From Ignavibacteriales bacterium (GTDB taxonomy: Bacteria; Bacteroidota; Ignavibacteria; UBA10030), in the NCBI GenBank assembly GCA_016207415.1, contig JACQPT010000091.1, forward strand, positions 1-36,065: a stretch of DNA of 36,065 bases, read 5' to 3'. Below the pieces are notes generated by a model, which did no database searches, was not told the origin of the DNA, and worked only from the letters and a program-made list of their open reading frames with translations. A program made the position numbers and the translations under genes. This document shows, piece by piece, positions 24,255-34,014 of this stretch; the stretch's first letter is position 1, and the number at the start of each line of letters is the position of its first letter.

Positions 24255-25601
24255 TCAGAACCCGCGGCGCCCTCTCAGCTTGCCGCTTTTCATGAAGCCA
24301 TCATAATGACGCATGAGCAAATGCGATTCGACTTGTTGAAGCGTATCAAGGGCAACACCGACAATAATGAGTAGACTAGTGCCTCCAAAGAACGATGCGA
24401 AACTCGGCGTCACCCCCATTTTCATCATGAACGTTGGGAGAATCGCCACGATTGCCAGAAACACAGACCCGGGAAGCGTGATCCTCGTGAGAATGTTGTC
24501 CACAAACTCCGCCGTGTGCGGACCGGGGCGAATTCCGGGAATAAACCCTCCCTGCCGTTTCATTGTATCGGCAACATCTTTCGGGTTGAACGCAATCGCC
24601 GTGTAAAAATACGTGAAGAACACAATCATCAACCCGTACACAATCGAGTAGGTCCAGGACATGTGGCCGAACCAGTCATTCGATAATTCCGAGACAAAAT
24701 CGCTTTCCGGAAAGAACGAGAAAATGATCTGCGGAATAAACATGATCGACTGCGCAAAGATTATCGGCATCACGCCTGCTGTATTGACTCTCATCGGGAT
24801 ATACTGCGTAATGCCCCCGTAGACCTTTCGCCCGACGACGCGTTTTGCGTACTGCACCGGGATACGACGCGTGCCTTGTGTTACAAGCACCACCCCCGCC
24901 ACAATGAATCCCATCAGGATGAAAATCACCAACTCAACGATCAGGTTACGGCTCCCTGAGGAAACGATTTGATACTCGTCAAGAATTGAACTGGGGAATC
25001 TCGCAATGATCCCGATAAAAATAATGAGTGATATGCCGTTGCCTATTCCCCGTTCGGTGATCTGTTCGCCAAGCCACATCATAAAGATCGTTCCCGCAGT
25101 CAGGATCACTATGGTGCTGAAGGTAAACCCGAAGCCCTGAACCTCGACAGGCACGATCGGCAGACCACCCTCACCCGTCGTGTAGACCAGCTTGACGACA
25201 ACACCGCTTGCCTGCAGAATGGAGATCAACACCGTCCCGTAGCGCGTGTATTGTGTGATCTTCTTGCGTCCGTCTTCTCCCTCTTTCTGCAGTTTTTGAA
25301 AGTACGGGATCACCGCTCCCAAGAGCTGAATGACAATCGAGGAGCTGATGTAGGGCATTATGCCCAGGGCAAAGACTGCCGCGTTGCTGAACGCTCCCCC
25401 CACGAACAGGTCATAGAGCCCAAACAGCGAGCCTTCGGCTCCACGCCGAATCGTATCGGCAAGAAGCACAGCGTCCACTCCGGGCACCGTCACGTGTGAG
25501 CCGATGCGCACAACGATCAACAAGGCTGCGGTGAACAACAATCGTTCCCGCAGTTCCTGAATCTTGAAAATGTTGGTAAAGGTCTCGCCCAGCTTACTCA
25601 T
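24255..25601 (-). CDS. secY: Preprotein translocase subunit SecY
   Basis: SecY is the channel of the Sec translocase in the inner membrane. The 448 residues give the expected ten membrane segments. Family motifs include GIMPYISSSIVIQLLGAVIP (TM2), the EGEDGRKKITQYTRYGT loop, ERGIGNGISLIIF (TM4 region), the cytoplasmic loop QGTRRIPVQYAKRVVGRKVY, and the C-terminal GFIPGIRPG. The short loop before the plug is normal. It starts 8 nt after rplO. It would export the many signal-peptide proteins encoded to the left. Confidence 0.98.
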   Translation of the reverse strand: MSKLGETFTNIFKIQELRERLLFTAALLIVVRIGSHVTVPGVDAVLLADTIRRGAEGSLFGLYDLFVGGAFSNAAVFALGIMPYISSSIVIQLLGAVIPYFQKLQKEGEDGRKKITQYTRYGTVLISILQASGVVVKLVYTTGEGGLPIVPVEVQGFGFTFSTIVILTAGTIFMMWLGEQITERGIGNGISLIIFIGIIARFPSSILDEYQIVSSGSRNLIVELVIFILMGFIVAGVVLVTQGTRRIPVQYAKRVVGRKVYGGITQYIPMRVNTAGVMPIIFAQSIMFIPQIIFSFFPESDFVSELSNDWFGHMSWTYSIVYGLMIVFFTYFYTAIAFNPKDVADTMKRQGGFIPGIRPGPHTAEFVDNILTRITLPGSVFLAIVAILPTFMMKMGVTPSFASFFGGTSLLIIVGVALDTLQQVESHLLMRHYDGFMKSGKLRGRRGF

Positions 25602-25609
25602 GAGCTGCC

Positions 25610-26080
25610 TTATTGAGAAAGAACAATCGCTTTTCCACCCGCCGCTTGGATTTTTTCCAGCGCAGATTTGCTGAACGCATGGACGCTGACTTCAATTTTG
25701 GATTTCAAGTCGCCGTTTCCCAGGATCTTGATCGGCACATCTTTCTTTGAAACGGCGCCCGCATTATACAGCGATTCTGGGGTGACGGCCGTCCCGTCAA
25801 TCTTCTTTGTGGAAACGAGGCGTTCGAGAGTTTCCAGGTTGACGATCTGGGCCTCGACTCGATTATGCGGCTTGAAGCCAAACTTCGGGATTCTGCGCAA
25901 CAGCGGCATCTGCCCGCCCTCGAACCACAGTTTGAACTTATGACCCGAACGGGAGCGCGCTCCCTTGTGACCTTTCGTCGCCGTGCCGCCGTGGCCGGAT
26001 CCTTGACCTCGGCCGATCCGCTTGACGCGTCGTCGCGAACCTTTGGCGGGAGTGAGATTGCTCAGGATGTCCTTGCCCAC
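25610..26080 (-). CDS. rplO: Ribosomal protein L15
   Basis: L15 is a late-assembling 50S protein. I place the start at GTG 26080, overlapping the rpmD stop by one base (TAGTG), with GAGGT six bases upstream; this gives 156 residues beginning MGKDILSNLTPAKGSRRRVK. The open frame upstream to 26164 covers rpmD and is not part of the protein. The Gly/Arg-rich N-terminal extension (GRGQGSGHGGTATKGHKGARSRSG) and PLLRRIPKFGF are canonical. Confidence 0.97.
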   Translation of the reverse strand: MGKDILSNLTPAKGSRRRVKRIGRGQGSGHGGTATKGHKGARSRSGHKFKLWFEGGQMPLLRRIPKFGFKPHNRVEAQIVNLETLERLVSTKKIDGTAVTPESLYNAGAVSKKDVPIKILGNGDLKSKIEVSVHAFSKSALEKIQAAGGKAIVLSQ

Positions 26081-26271
26081 TATTTTACCTCTTCGACTTT
26101 GACGAGATGACGCACGGTATTGATCATTCCCCGCACCTGAAGCGTATCGTTCTTCACCACCCAATAATTGGGACGTCCGAGCCCGAGCGCCTTTATTGTC
26201 CGCTTGGCGTTTTCGAGTTGCTTGATGATGCTCTTCGTCTGCGTGATCTTTATTTTTTTCGATTCAGCCAT
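26080..26271 (-). CDS. rpmD: Ribosomal protein L30
   Basis: L30 is a small 50S protein. From ATG 26271 it has 63 residues (MAESKKIKITQTKSIIKQLE, then KRTIKALGLGRPNYWVVKND and MINTVRHLVKVEEV). A TTG two codons upstream is possible, but AGG seven bases before the ATG favours 26271. It is 8 nt after rpsE. Confidence 0.96.
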   Translation of the reverse strand: MAESKKIKITQTKSIIKQLENAKRTIKALGLGRPNYWVVKNDTLQVRGMINTVRHLVKVEEVK

Positions 26272-26279
26272 GATCAAAC

Positions 26280-26783
26280 CTAATTCTGAAACAGTTCGTG
26301 GAGAGTGATGCCGCGACGGGCCGCCACCATTTTTGCGTCGGTGAGATTCAGGAGAGCCTGCATCGTCGCTTTGACAACGTTGTGGGGGTTGGACGAGCCC
26401 ATTTGCTTTGTCAGGACATCTTTGACTCCTGCTGATTCAAGGACAGCACGCACCCCACCGCCGGCAATAAGTCCTGTGCCAGGAGAGGCCGGTTTCAGAA
26501 GTACTCTCCCTGCTCCAAATTTTCCGATGACTTCATGCGGTATTGTGCCTTTCACGACCGAAACCTTCACGACATTCTTCTTCGCATCCTCCCCACCTTT
26601 TGCAATAGCGTCGGCAACCTCGTTGGCCTTCCCAAGCCCGATGCCGACATGGCCGTTGCCGTCTCCCACAACCACCACAGCATTAAAGCTGAAGCGCCGG
26701 CCGCCTTTGACCACTTTTGCCACGCGGTTGACGTGAACAAGCCGCTCTTTGAGTTCCAGTTCGCCTGCTTTTATTCTTGCCAT
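26280..26783 (-). CDS. rpsE: Ribosomal protein S5
   Basis: S5 is a 30S protein involved in decoding fidelity and mRNA unwinding. The 167 residues contain the double-stranded RNA-binding-like domain ([20 protein letters not shown], then [20 protein letters not shown]) and the C-terminal domain with [19 protein letters not shown]. Length is typical. Spacing to rplR is 16 nt. Confidence 0.98.
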   Translation of the reverse strand: MARIKAGELELKERLVHVNRVAKVVKGGRRFSFNAVVVVGDGNGHVGIGLGKANEVADAIAKGGEDAKKNVVKVSVVKGTIPHEVIGKFGAGRVLLKPASPGTGLIAGGGVRAVLESAGVKDVLTKQMGSSNPHNVVKATMQALLNLTDAKMVAARRGITLHELFQN

Positions 26784-26799
26784 GTTGATTCTTTGATGT

Positions 26800-27168
26800 T
26801 TAGAATTTCAAGCCGCCTTCACGCGCTCCGTCGGCGACTGCCTTGACACGGCCGTGATAGAGAAATCCGTTTCTATCAAAAACCACTTCTTTGATGTTCT
26901 TCTCCAGAGCCTTCTTTGCGGCGGTCGCTCCGATCTTCTTGCACACATCCTTTGAAGATTTCAGGCTCTCCAGCTCGTCTCTCAAATCCTTTGCGAGGGT
27001 TGAGGTTGAAACCAGTGTTTTTCCCGTCGAATCGTCGATGATCTGCGCATACACATGGTTGAGACTTCGATACACCGTAAAGCGCGGGCGCTCAGAGGTT
27101 CCAAATACTTTCTTCCGAATTCTCACCTTCTTCTTTTGCCGTCGCTCTTCCGTGTTCTTGCGTATCAT
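26800..27168 (-). CDS. rplR: Ribosomal protein L18
   Basis: L18 mediates 5S rRNA binding with L5. The 122 residues include [35 protein letters not shown] and the C-terminal [20 protein letters not shown]. Normal length and position after rplF. Confidence 0.98.
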   Translation of the reverse strand: MIRKNTEERRQKKKVRIRKKVFGTSERPRFTVYRSLNHVYAQIIDDSTGKTLVSTSTLAKDLRDELESLKSSKDVCKKIGATAAKKALEKNIKEVVFDRNGFLYHGRVKAVADGAREGGLKF

Positions 27169-27185
27169 GTCGAAAATACCCCGAG

Positions 27186-27746
27186 TTATTTTGTCGTGCC
27201 TGTGCCGGCAGTAGCAGCAGCTTTACCCGCCTTACGACGAATGTATTCACCCTCATACTTAATGCCTTTGCCCTTGTAGGGCTCGGGCGGACGGAACGAT
27301 CGAATCTTCGCGGCAACCAATCCTACGAGCTGCTTATCACTTCCGGATATCGTGATGTTTGTCTGCGTCGGCGCCTCGATCTTGATCCCTTTGGGTGGAC
27401 CAAACAGGATTGGATGACTGTAGCCGATCAACAACTGGAGCTTTTGGCCCTTCATCTCGGCACGATAACCCACACCGACAATCTCAAGCTTCTTTGAATA
27501 ACCGCTGGACACGCCGAGAATCATGTTTTGAACAAGCGCCCTCCAGAGGCCATGCAACGCACGCTGCTCGTTCTCGTCGGATTGGCGGGCAACGAGTACT
27601 TCTTCCCCTTTCACGTCGACCTTGATGTCCGGATGTACTCTGGCGGAAAGTTCTCCCTTTGGACCCTTGACGACCAGAGTGCCGTCTTTGTGCGTAACCG
27701 TGACGCCTTTGGTTATCTGAACAGGTTTTTTACCTACTCGTGACAC
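27186..27746 (-). CDS. rplF: Ribosomal protein L6
   Basis: L6 lies near the sarcin-ricin loop and factor-binding site. The 186 residues form two similar domains, beginning [15 protein letters not shown] and ending with [20 protein letters not shown] plus a short Ala/Thr tail. The start is GTG at 27746 with TGAGGAGA about 9 nt upstream; there is no better ATG. Confidence 0.97.
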   Translation of the reverse strand: MSRVGKKPVQITKGVTVTHKDGTLVVKGPKGELSARVHPDIKVDVKGEEVLVARQSDENEQRALHGLWRALVQNMILGVSSGYSKKLEIVGVGYRAEMKGQKLQLLIGYSHPILFGPPKGIKIEAPTQTNITISGSDKQLVGLVAAKIRSFRPPEPYKGKGIKYEGEYIRRKAGKAAATAGTGTTK

Positions 27747-27764
27747 GAGTGATTCTCCTCAACA

Positions 27765-28160
27765 TTACCAGACGTACGCTATGACTTCGCCACCGACCTT
27801 TTCTTTCCTTGCCTGCGCGTCGGTCATAACGCCTTTTGACGTCGAAACAATTGCTACACCTAAACCACCGAGGACACGGGGCAATTTATCCGAAGACCGG
27901 TACTGGCGAATGCCAGGCCGGCTGATCCGCCGCGACCCCTTGATGACTGGCCTGCCGTTTTGATACTTGAGATTGATGCGTAGCAGACCCTGCTTTCCGT
28001 CTTCCAGAACGGCGAAATTCGCTATGTATTTCTGGTCCAACAGAATCTGCGCAATTGCTTTCTTCGTGTTCGAAGCCGGGATGTCCACGCGACGGTGCTT
28101 CGCCTTTGCGGCGTTTCGAATCCTTGTCAAAAAATCAGAAATCGGGTCGGTCAATGCCAT
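27765..28160 (-). CDS. rpsH: Ribosomal protein S8
   Basis: S8 is a primary 16S rRNA binder and in E. coli represses the spc operon. From ATG 28160 it has 131 residues ([20 protein letters not shown] onward) with the conserved end [20 protein letters not shown]. The frame is open upstream to 28289 across rpsN, but that part is out-of-frame rpsN sequence. It follows rpsN by 22 nt. Confidence 0.98.
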   Translation of the reverse strand: MALTDPISDFLTRIRNAAKAKHRRVDIPASNTKKAIAQILLDQKYIANFAVLEDGKQGLLRINLKYQNGRPVIKGSRRISRPGIRQYRSSDKLPRVLGGLGVAIVSTSKGVMTDAQARKEKVGGEVIAYVW

Positions 28161-28182
28161 GGTCAGTGCTTTCCTTCGATGA

Positions 28183-28368
28183 CTACCAGCTTGCTTTACG
28201 AAGTCCGGGAATTTTTCCTTCGAGGGCAAGATTGCGAAGGCAAATCCGGCACACGCCGAACTTTCTATAGTATGCTCGCGGGCGCCCACAGATGTTGCAC
28301 CGGTTATGATGCCGGACCTTGTATTTCGGCGTTCTTTTCGCCTTGACCATCATTGCCAGCCGTGCCAA
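28183..28368 (-). CDS. rpsN: Ribosomal protein S14, short zinc type
   Basis: This 61-residue S14 has the C-x2-C (CNIC) and C-x2-C (CRIC) zinc pairs and the canonical [18 protein letters not shown] end. The start is TTG at 28368: GAGGT lies six bases upstream and the resulting [16 protein letters not shown] terminus aligns with the family. ATGs at 28353 and 28350 would remove part of it. Confidence 0.95.
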   Translation of the reverse strand: MARLAMMVKAKRTPKYKVRHHNRCNICGRPRAYYRKFGVCRICLRNLALEGKIPGLRKASW

Positions 28369-28380
28369 TCGAGCACCTCG

Positions 28381-29052
28381 CTAATTGTTTTTGGGTATTT
28401 GAACGACTTCCTGCCGTTTAACGAAAGGCATGCCGAGCTCCCTCAAAAGCTCGTATGCTTCGATATCAGTGTTCGCTGTCGTGACGACCGTGATATCCAT
28501 TCCCGTTATTCTTGTGACTTTGTCAACGTTAATTTCGGGGAAGATGATTTGTTCTTTAATGCCGATGGTGTAATTCCCATGCCCGTCAAACGATTTGTCG
28601 GACACACCGCGAAAATCACGCACGCGCGGCAAAGCCACATTGATGAACCTGTCCAAAAACTCGTACATCCTCGCCCTGCGAAGTGTCACCCGGCAGCCGA
28701 TAGGCAGTCCCTCCCGAAGTTTAAAGTTCGAAATTGCCTTCTTGGACTTTGTTACGGCGACCTTTTGCCCGGTCACCATCTCGAGTTCTTTGACAGCCGC
28801 ATCGAGAAGCTTCGGGTCCTGCGTGGCCTGGCCGACACCGATGTTGATGGCGACTTTTTCCAACTTAGGCACCTGCATTCGGCTCGAATACGCAAAACGC
28901 TTCATCAACGACGGAACGACATCTTTCCTGTACCGCTCGAACAGTCGTGGCGTTACTCCCTTTTCTTCGGCAACGGTTTCTTTCTTCCCTTTTGCCTCGG
29001 GAGCCCCTTTTTCTGCTTTGTCTGTTTTTTTCTCTTGCTTCTCTTTAGCCAT
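28381..29052 (-). CDS. rplE: Ribosomal protein L5 with charged N-terminal extension
   Basis: L5 binds 5S rRNA in the central protuberance. The canonical ~180-residue core starts at about residue 35 ([20 protein letters not shown]) and includes [20 protein letters not shown] and [20 protein letters not shown]. It is preceded by ~34 residues made mainly of Lys, Glu and Ala ([20 protein letters not shown] and on), giving 223 residues in all. ATG at 29052 is the likely start because the extension is in frame and fills the space to rplX (12 nt gap). Confidence 0.96.
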   Translation of the reverse strand: MAKEKQEKKTDKAEKGAPEAKGKKETVAEEKGVTPRLFERYRKDVVPSLMKRFAYSSRMQVPKLEKVAINIGVGQATQDPKLLDAAVKELEMVTGQKVAVTKSKKAISNFKLREGLPIGCRVTLRRARMYEFLDRFINVALPRVRDFRGVSDKSFDGHGNYTIGIKEQIIFPEINVDKVTRITGMDITVVTTANTDIEAYELLRELGMPFVKRQEVVQIPKNN

Positions 29053-29064
29053 GGCTGATTTCGC

Positions 29065-29400
29065 CTAGAACATCTCTTCGCAGTTTTTACACACGCGCAT
29101 CGTCTTTCTCTTGCCGCTCGTCACGTCCTTGATGTGAGCATGCCCTACCCGCGTCGGCTCCGAGCATTTCGGGCAAACGACCATCACGTTAGAGGCATGG
29201 ATCGGAGCTTCCTTCTGGACGACGCCGCCCTGCGGATTCTTTTGCGACGGTCGCGTATGCCGCTTGACAATGTTCACGCTTTCGATAAGGACGCGGTTTG
29301 ACAGCGGGAATACTTTCAGCACTTTCCCTTGCTTGCCAACGGCGTTTCCTGAAATGACCAGGACGTTATCGTTTTTATGGACGTGGAGAGTCTGCGCCAT
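29065..29400 (-). CDS. rplX: Ribosomal protein L24
   Basis: L24 is an early-assembly 50S protein near the tunnel exit. The 111 residues carry the KOW motif ([20 protein letters not shown]) and a C-terminal zinc-ribbon-like pair CPKC ... CKNC, as in many L24 proteins. Two bases separate it from rplN. Confidence 0.97.
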   Translation of the reverse strand: MAQTLHVHKNDNVLVISGNAVGKQGKVLKVFPLSNRVLIESVNIVKRHTRPSQKNPQGGVVQKEAPIHASNVMVVCPKCSEPTRVGHAHIKDVTSGKRKTMRVCKNCEEMF

Positions 29401-29402
29401 CG

Positions 29403-29771
29403 TTATAAAACTTCCGGTGCGAGTGAAACAATTTTCATGAACTGACGCTCACGTAATTCTCGAGCCACAGGCCCGAAGATGCGGGTGCCGCGCGGTTCGC
29501 CTTGTTGATTCAAGAGCACGGCCGCGTTTTCATCGAACCGAATAAACGAGCCATCTTTGCGGCGAATCTCTTTTTTTGTCCTCACAACCACTGCACGGGA
29601 GACTTCTCCCTTCTTGACGGGAGCTCCGGGAATGGCGCTCTTGACGGAAACAACAATCAGATCGCCCACCGTCGCATACCGTTTGTCATGTCCGCCTAAC
29701 ACGCGGATGCAGCGTATCTTCTTTGCACCTGAATTGTCCGCCACAACGAGATTCGTTTCTTCCTGAATCAT
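29403..29771 (-). CDS. rplN: Ribosomal protein L14
   Basis: L14 forms an intersubunit bridge. The 122 residues are canonical: [27 protein letters not shown], the [20 protein letters not shown] segment and a C-terminal [18 protein letters not shown]. Normal length. Confidence 0.98.
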   Translation of the reverse strand: MIQEETNLVVADNSGAKKIRCIRVLGGHDKRYATVGDLIVVSVKSAIPGAPVKKGEVSRAVVVRTKKEIRRKDGSFIRFDENAAVLLNQQGEPRGTRIFGPVARELRERQFMKIVSLAPEVL

Positions 29772-29785
29772 AATGGTCTGTCCGG

Positions 29786-30067
29786 TTACTTTGCCTTTTC
29801 GACAACTTCGACAAGCCTCCAGCGCTTCTGCTTGCTGAGCGGCCGCGTTTCCATGATTTTGACAAGGTCGCCGATCCCCGCTTCGCGCTTTTCGTCGTGC
29901 GCCATTAACGTCGTGGTCCGGCGAAAGTACTTCTTGTACAAAGGATGCGCCACTTTCCGCTCGATGGCGACCACGATGCTCTTTTGCATTTTGTTGCCGA
30001 CCACTTTTCCCAGACGCACCTTGCGGCGTCCTCGTGTCAACGGACTCACTTCGTTCTCTGTCGCCAT
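29786..30067 (-). CDS. rpsQ: Ribosomal protein S17
   Basis: S17 is an early 16S-binding OB-fold protein. The 93 residues include [39 protein letters not shown] and [16 protein letters not shown]. It begins one base after the rpmC stop. Confidence 0.98.
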   Translation of the reverse strand: MATENEVSPLTRGRRKVRLGKVVGNKMQKSIVVAIERKVAHPLYKKYFRRTTTLMAHDEKREAGIGDLVKIMETRPLSKQKRWRLVEVVEKAK

Positions 30068-30068
30068 A

Positions 30069-30314
30069 TTACGCCTTCTGCTCCTGTGCCTGCGTCTGAG
30101 CCTGCTGCGGCATGGCGCTGGACTGTCTCAATGCTCTTTCGCGCAAGATCGTTCTCATGCGGGCAATATCTTTCTTGATGTGGTCGATCTTCATCGGGTT
30201 CTCGAGCTGGCCGATCACTTTCTGGAATTTCAGGTGCGACAGGTTCTCTTGCTCTTCCTGAAGCCTTTTCAGCAACTCAGAATCCGACAGTTGACGAAAT
30301 TCAAATGCTTTCAT
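30069..30314 (-). CDS. rpmC: Ribosomal protein L29
   Basis: L29 sits by the peptide exit tunnel. The 81 residues form the usual two-helix protein ([20 protein letters not shown], then [20 protein letters not shown]) with an extra Gln/Ala-rich tail of about 15 residues. Confidence 0.97.
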   Translation of the reverse strand: MKAFEFRQLSDSELLKRLQEEQENLSHLKFQKVIGQLENPMKIDHIKKDIARMRTILRERALRQSSAMPQQAQTQAQEQKA

Positions 30315-30329
30315 ATGCCATTGAATAAT

Positions 30330-30752
30330 CTAAGCCGCCTCGTAATCGACGCGGGTGACCAGCCTGGTTTTTATCGGAAGTTTATGCGAAGCAAGCCTCA
30401 ACGCTTCTGTGGCCGCCTCACGCGTTACACCGCCAAGCTCAAACAGAATCCGTCCCGGCTTCACCACAGCAACCCAGAACTCCGGGATGCCCTTGCCACT
30501 CCCCATTCGTGTCTCAGCCGGTTTCTTGGTGACAGGCTTATCGGGGAAAATGCGGATCCAGACCTTTCCTTCTCTTTTCATCATCCGCGTCAGAGTCACG
30601 CGCGAAGCTTCAATCTGCCTTTGCGTAATCCAGCCAGGTTCGAGAGCTTTAAGTCCAAAATCTCCGAATGCGACCGTTGCCCCCCGCGTGGCTTTTCCTC
30701 TCATGCGGCCCCGCTGCGCTTTTCTAAACTTTACTCGTTTCGGCATTAACAT
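30330..30752 (-). CDS. rplP: Ribosomal protein L16
   Basis: L16 helps organise the A-site region of the 50S. The sequence [25 protein letters not shown]-type region ([20 protein letters not shown]) and [20 protein letters not shown] are canonical. ATG at 30752 is 8 nt after GAAGGA and gives 140 residues; ATG at 30746 (138 residues) matches the usual MPKRVK start. Confidence 0.96.
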   Translation of the reverse strand: MLMPKRVKFRKAQRGRMRGKATRGATVAFGDFGLKALEPGWITQRQIEASRVTLTRMMKREGKVWIRIFPDKPVTKKPAETRMGSGKGIPEFWVAVVKPGRILFELGGVTREAATEALRLASHKLPIKTRLVTRVDYEAA

Positions 30753-30769
30753 AAATGTAATCCTTCAGC

Positions 30770-31408
30770 CTACCGGGAAGACGACCCGAGAATCTCGCCT
30801 TTGCAAATCCATACCTTGACTCCGATGGCGCCATAGATGGTGAAGGCCGTTGCTGCGGAGTAATCAATATCGGCTCGGATGGTCTGGAGCGGAATACGTC
30901 CATCTTTATAATGCTCGCTCCGTGCAATCTCGGCGCCTCCGAGCCTGCCACCGCATCGAACGCGGATGCCCTCGGCACCCATGCGCATCGCGGCTGTAAT
31001 CGCCTGTTTCATCGCACGCCGGAAGGAAATCCTGCCTTCAAGCTGCGAGGCGATCGCCTCAGCGACGAGGTACGCATCCAACTCGGGACGCTTGATTTCG
31101 TGGATGAGAATCTTCACTTCTTTGCTCGTGACCTTCTTCAATTCCTCCTCGAGCTGGGCGATCTCCTTGCCACTCTTGCCGATCACGATTCCCGGCCTCG
31201 ATGTGTGAATCGTGATGACTGCGCGCTTGGGCGTCCGGTCAATCTGGATTCTGGCGATGCCCGCTTTCTTGAGCCTGCTGCGGACGTAGTTCCGAACGAC
31301 CAGGTCCTCCTGCAACTTCCCGGAAAAACTCTTGTCGTCGTACCAATTCGCGTCCCACGTGCGGACAACTCCTAAGCGGAATCCATTCGGGTTAGTTTTT
31401 TGGCCCAA
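30770..31408 (-). CDS. rpsC: Ribosomal protein S3
   Basis: S3 lies at the mRNA entry site with helicase activity. The 212 residues include the start [19 protein letters not shown], the KH motif [10 protein letters not shown] (~75-84), [12 protein letters not shown] and [12 protein letters not shown]. The start is TTG at 31408 with AGGAGG six bases upstream; the only nearby ATG is out of frame. Confidence 0.97.
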   Translation of the reverse strand: MGQKTNPNGFRLGVVRTWDANWYDDKSFSGKLQEDLVVRNYVRSRLKKAGIARIQIDRTPKRAVITIHTSRPGIVIGKSGKEIAQLEEELKKVTSKEVKILIHEIKRPELDAYLVAEAIASQLEGRISFRRAMKQAITAAMRMGAEGIRVRCGGRLGGAEIARSEHYKDGRIPLQTIRADIDYSAATAFTIYGAIGVKVWICKGEILGSSSR

Positions 31409-31429
31409 GCATTCCCTCCTTCATGAAAC

Positions 31430-31933
31430 CTATTCAGTTTTTTTGGTTTTGGATTTCGGTTTGGATTCTTTTGGCTTCTGGGCTTTTTCTTGCTGCGTCT
31501 TGGCCGGTTGAGCCGCAGCTTCCTTCGATTCCTTCGCGGACGCCTGTTTCGGCGTGACGGTTTCTTTCCTTTTCTCGACGACGGCCGGCGCTTCGCGCTG
31601 CCCAATGACGATGGTGATGTGGTTCGACCTCTTCCGAATCCTGTAGGCACGGCCCATGGGCGCCGGCCGAATTCGTTTCATCGTCGGGCCTCCGTCGACA
31701 AACGCCCGCTGCACGAACAAAGTAGCTGTGTCCACCCGACCGGCTTCATCTTTGTTCTGAAAATTCGAGATTGCCGACCGCAGAACTTTTTCCGCCGTTC
31801 TGGCGGCATGCTTCGGAGAAAAATGGAGAATGCTCAGTGCTTCCTCCACTCCGCGACCGCGAATGAGGTCGATCACTAGTCTCATTTTGCGCGGCGATGT
31901 TGAAACAAACCTGTTGATTGCTCGTGCTTCCAT
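31430..31933 (-). CDS. rplV: Ribosomal protein L22 with Lys/Gln-rich C-terminal tail
   Basis: L22 lines the exit tunnel and contacts macrolides. The core (~1-115) is canonical: MEARAINRFVSTSPRKMRLV, then IDLIRGRGVEEALSIL and the tunnel loop region ending GRAYRIRKRSNHITIVI. About 50 further residues rich in Lys, Glu, Ala and Gln follow, making 167 against a usual ~110-120. It is in frame and probably disordered. Confidence 0.97.
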   Translation of the reverse strand: MEARAINRFVSTSPRKMRLVIDLIRGRGVEEALSILHFSPKHAARTAEKVLRSAISNFQNKDEAGRVDTATLFVQRAFVDGGPTMKRIRPAPMGRAYRIRKRSNHITIVIGQREAPAVVEKRKETVTPKQASAKESKEAAAQPAKTQQEKAQKPKESKPKSKTKKTE

Positions 31934-31936
31934 GTT

Positions 31937-32227
31937 TTATGCTGCCGGCGTCGTTGTTTCTTCTTTCTTGATTCCGGGGTGCGCGCGGAAAATCCGCGTC
32001 GGCGCAAATTCGCCCAGCTTGTGGCCGACCATGGCTTCGTGAATATAGACGGGTATGAATTTGTTCCCGTTATGGACGGCAAAGGTGTGCCCGACAAACT
32101 CCGGGATGATCGTCGACGAGCGAGACCATGTCTTGATCACCCGCTTCTGATTGGACTTGTTGAGAGCGTCGACTTTTTTCAGCAACTTTGCATCAACAAA
32201 AGCGCCCTTTTTAACTGAACGACTCAT
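31937..32227 (-). CDS. rpsS: Ribosomal protein S19
   Basis: S19 is in the 30S head near S13. The 96 residues include [39 protein letters not shown] and [14 protein letters not shown]. Normal length; three-base gaps on both sides show tight packing. Confidence 0.98.
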   Translation of the reverse strand: MSRSVKKGAFVDAKLLKKVDALNKSNQKRVIKTWSRSSTIIPEFVGHTFAVHNGNKFIPVYIHEAMVGHKLGEFAPTRIFRAHPGIKKEETTTPAA

Positions 32228-32230
32228 AGG

Positions 32231-33061
32231 TTATTTTCGTCTCTTGACGATGTACTTGTTTGATTGCCGTTTCCGCTTTCGTGTTTTCAAGCCCTTCGCA
32301 TATTGTCCCCACGGCGACTCAGGATGTTGCCAGCCGCCACCGCTCTTCGAGCGGCCCTCACCGCCGCCCATCGGATGGTCTACGGGATTCATGGCCATAC
32401 CGCGTGTCTGCGGGCGTATCCCCAGCCAACGCGACCGGCCGGCTTTCCCCAGACTGATATTTTCATGATCAAGGTTGCCGACAACACCGACAGTGGCAAA
32501 GCACTGCAGAGATGTCTTGCGAACTTCGCCCGAGGGCAGTTTCAGCGTCGCAAAGTCGCCTTCTTTGGCCATCAGCTGAAGTGAGTTGCCTGCGCTGCGA
32601 CCCATCTGACCACCCTTACCCGGCACAATCTCGACATTGTGCACAAACGTGCCAACAGGAATATTCGTCAGCGGCATGGCGTTACCTGTCAGGACTTCGG
32701 CCTCCGGACCTGATTGAATAATCTGGCCCACTTTCAATCCATCCGGGGCGAGGATGTACCGTTTGTCCCCGTCTGGATACTGGACGAGCGCGATCCGTGA
32801 AGACCGGTTTGGATCATATTCAATGGCGGTTATCCTGCCCGGAATTCTTTTTTCGCGCTTAAAGTCGATGAGTCGGTACTGGCGCTTATGCCCCCCACCG
32901 CGATGACGTGAAGTAATCCGGCCCAGGTTATTCCGCCCACCGGATTTCTTCAACGGTTGCAACAACTGTTTCTCCGGCTCCCCTTTCGTGATTTCCTCGA
33001 AGGTGGAAACAGAATAGAAACGGGTAGCTGGGGTTCGCGGTTTTAGTTTTCGGATCGCCAT
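32231..33061 (-). CDS. rplB: Ribosomal protein L2
   Basis: L2 is next to the peptidyl transferase centre. The 276 residues contain [20 protein letters not shown] (~41-60), [20 protein letters not shown] and the highly conserved [18 protein letters not shown] with its essential His. Standard length. Confidence 0.99.
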   Translation of the reverse strand: MAIRKLKPRTPATRFYSVSTFEEITKGEPEKQLLQPLKKSGGRNNLGRITSRHRGGGHKRQYRLIDFKREKRIPGRITAIEYDPNRSSRIALVQYPDGDKRYILAPDGLKVGQIIQSGPEAEVLTGNAMPLTNIPVGTFVHNVEIVPGKGGQMGRSAGNSLQLMAKEGDFATLKLPSGEVRKTSLQCFATVGVVGNLDHENISLGKAGRSRWLGIRPQTRGMAMNPVDHPMGGGEGRSKSGGGWQHPESPWGQYAKGLKTRKRKRQSNKYIVKRRK

Positions 33062-33074
33062 TCTTTATTCGTTC

Positions 33075-33365
33075 TTAGACATTCTCAAAGAAATCAATCT
33101 TGTCGCCTTCTTTCAGCGTCACAATAGCCTTTTTCCAACCCTTCGTACGGCCTTCAAAACGGCCTGCCCGCGTAAGCTGGGTTTTGCTTTTACCTTTCAC
33201 GCGAAGCGTTCGGATACTCGTTACGCGAACCTTGAATTTTTTCTCGATCGCTTTCCCCACCTCGACCTTGTTGGCCGACAAGGGCACTTCAAACGCATAT
33301 TGGCGACGTTCTTGAAGACCCGTGATCTTTTCTGTAATAATCAGTCGTAGCAGAATACCAGTCAT
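33075..33365 (-). CDS. rplW: Ribosomal protein L23
   Basis: L23 at the tunnel exit docks signal recognition particle and trigger factor. The 96 residues include LIITEKITGLQERRQYAFEV, ANKVEVGKAIEKKFKVRVTS and a C-terminal KKAIVTLKEGDKIDFFENV. Confidence 0.97.
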   Translation of the reverse strand: MTGILLRLIITEKITGLQERRQYAFEVPLSANKVEVGKAIEKKFKVRVTSIRTLRVKGKSKTQLTRAGRFEGRTKGWKKAIVTLKEGDKIDFFENV

Positions 33366-33376
33366 GACAATTCTAA

Positions 33377-34003
33377 CTACTTTAGTGAGTTCTGCAGCAG
33401 CCCGACAGCGCTTTTTTGAATGAGCAAAACCTGGTTGTCAAGAATCTCATAAGTTGAAGCTTTATCTGCCTCTCGCACTTTGAGTGTCGCGATATTTCGG
33501 CCTGACTTTAGCAATGTCTGGTCCGTTTTGCCAGTGAGCAGCAGGGTCTTCTTTGTGTCCAAAGAAAGAGCTTTCAACACGTTTACAATTTCTTTTGTTT
33601 TGGGAGCCGACGGGCTGAAATCCTCAACAACAACAATCGCCTCATCCTTAGCCTTGTAACTCAACGCAGATTTTCGGGCGAGTTTTCTCACTTTTGCCGG
33701 AAGCTTAACGACGTAATCATGAGGAGTTGGCCCGAAGATGGAACCGCCTCCTATCCACAACGGAGACCGCGTTGTTCCCGCCCGGGCACGGCCTGTCTTC
33801 TTCTGCCGAAAAGGCTTTTTTCCGCCTCCACGCACTTCGTTCCTCGATTTCACCTTGTGCGTTCCCTGTCGCTGATTCGCCATGTAACTCCGAACGGCCT
33901 GATACAACGCGTGGTCATTCGGCTTGATCTCGAAGATCGCCGGATCCAGCGCCACCTTCTCGCCCGTGAGCGAACCATCGGTCTTATAAACATTGAGCTG
34001 CAT
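33377..34003 (-). CDS. rplD: Ribosomal protein L4
   Basis: L4 is an exit-tunnel protein and, in E. coli, the autogenous repressor of the S10 operon. The 208 residues contain the extended tunnel loop (TGRARAGTTRSPLWIGGGSI) and the globular C-terminal domain ending in LKVREADKASTYEILDNQVL. Normal length. Confidence 0.98.
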   Translation of the reverse strand: MQLNVYKTDGSLTGEKVALDPAIFEIKPNDHALYQAVRSYMANQRQGTHKVKSRNEVRGGGKKPFRQKKTGRARAGTTRSPLWIGGGSIFGPTPHDYVVKLPAKVRKLARKSALSYKAKDEAIVVVEDFSPSAPKTKEIVNVLKALSLDTKKTLLLTGKTDQTLLKSGRNIATLKVREADKASTYEILDNQVLLIQKSAVGLLQNSLK

Positions 34004-34014
34004 CGAAATCCTGT

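Noticed and set aside
26081-26164. N-terminal extension of L15 upstream of GTG 26080
   Set aside because: The extension is out-of-frame rpmD sequence with no family similarity; GTG 26080 has a GAGGT site and the normal L15 N terminus.
28161-28289. N-terminal extension of S8 across rpsN
   Set aside because: It is antiphase rpsN sequence; ATG 28160 gives the standard 131-residue S8.
29832-30749. A 305-codon open frame on the plus strand
   Set aside because: It lies opposite rpsQ, rpmC and rplP, which are certain, and its translation has no recognisable domain; it is a shadow of low stop frequency in the antisense frame.
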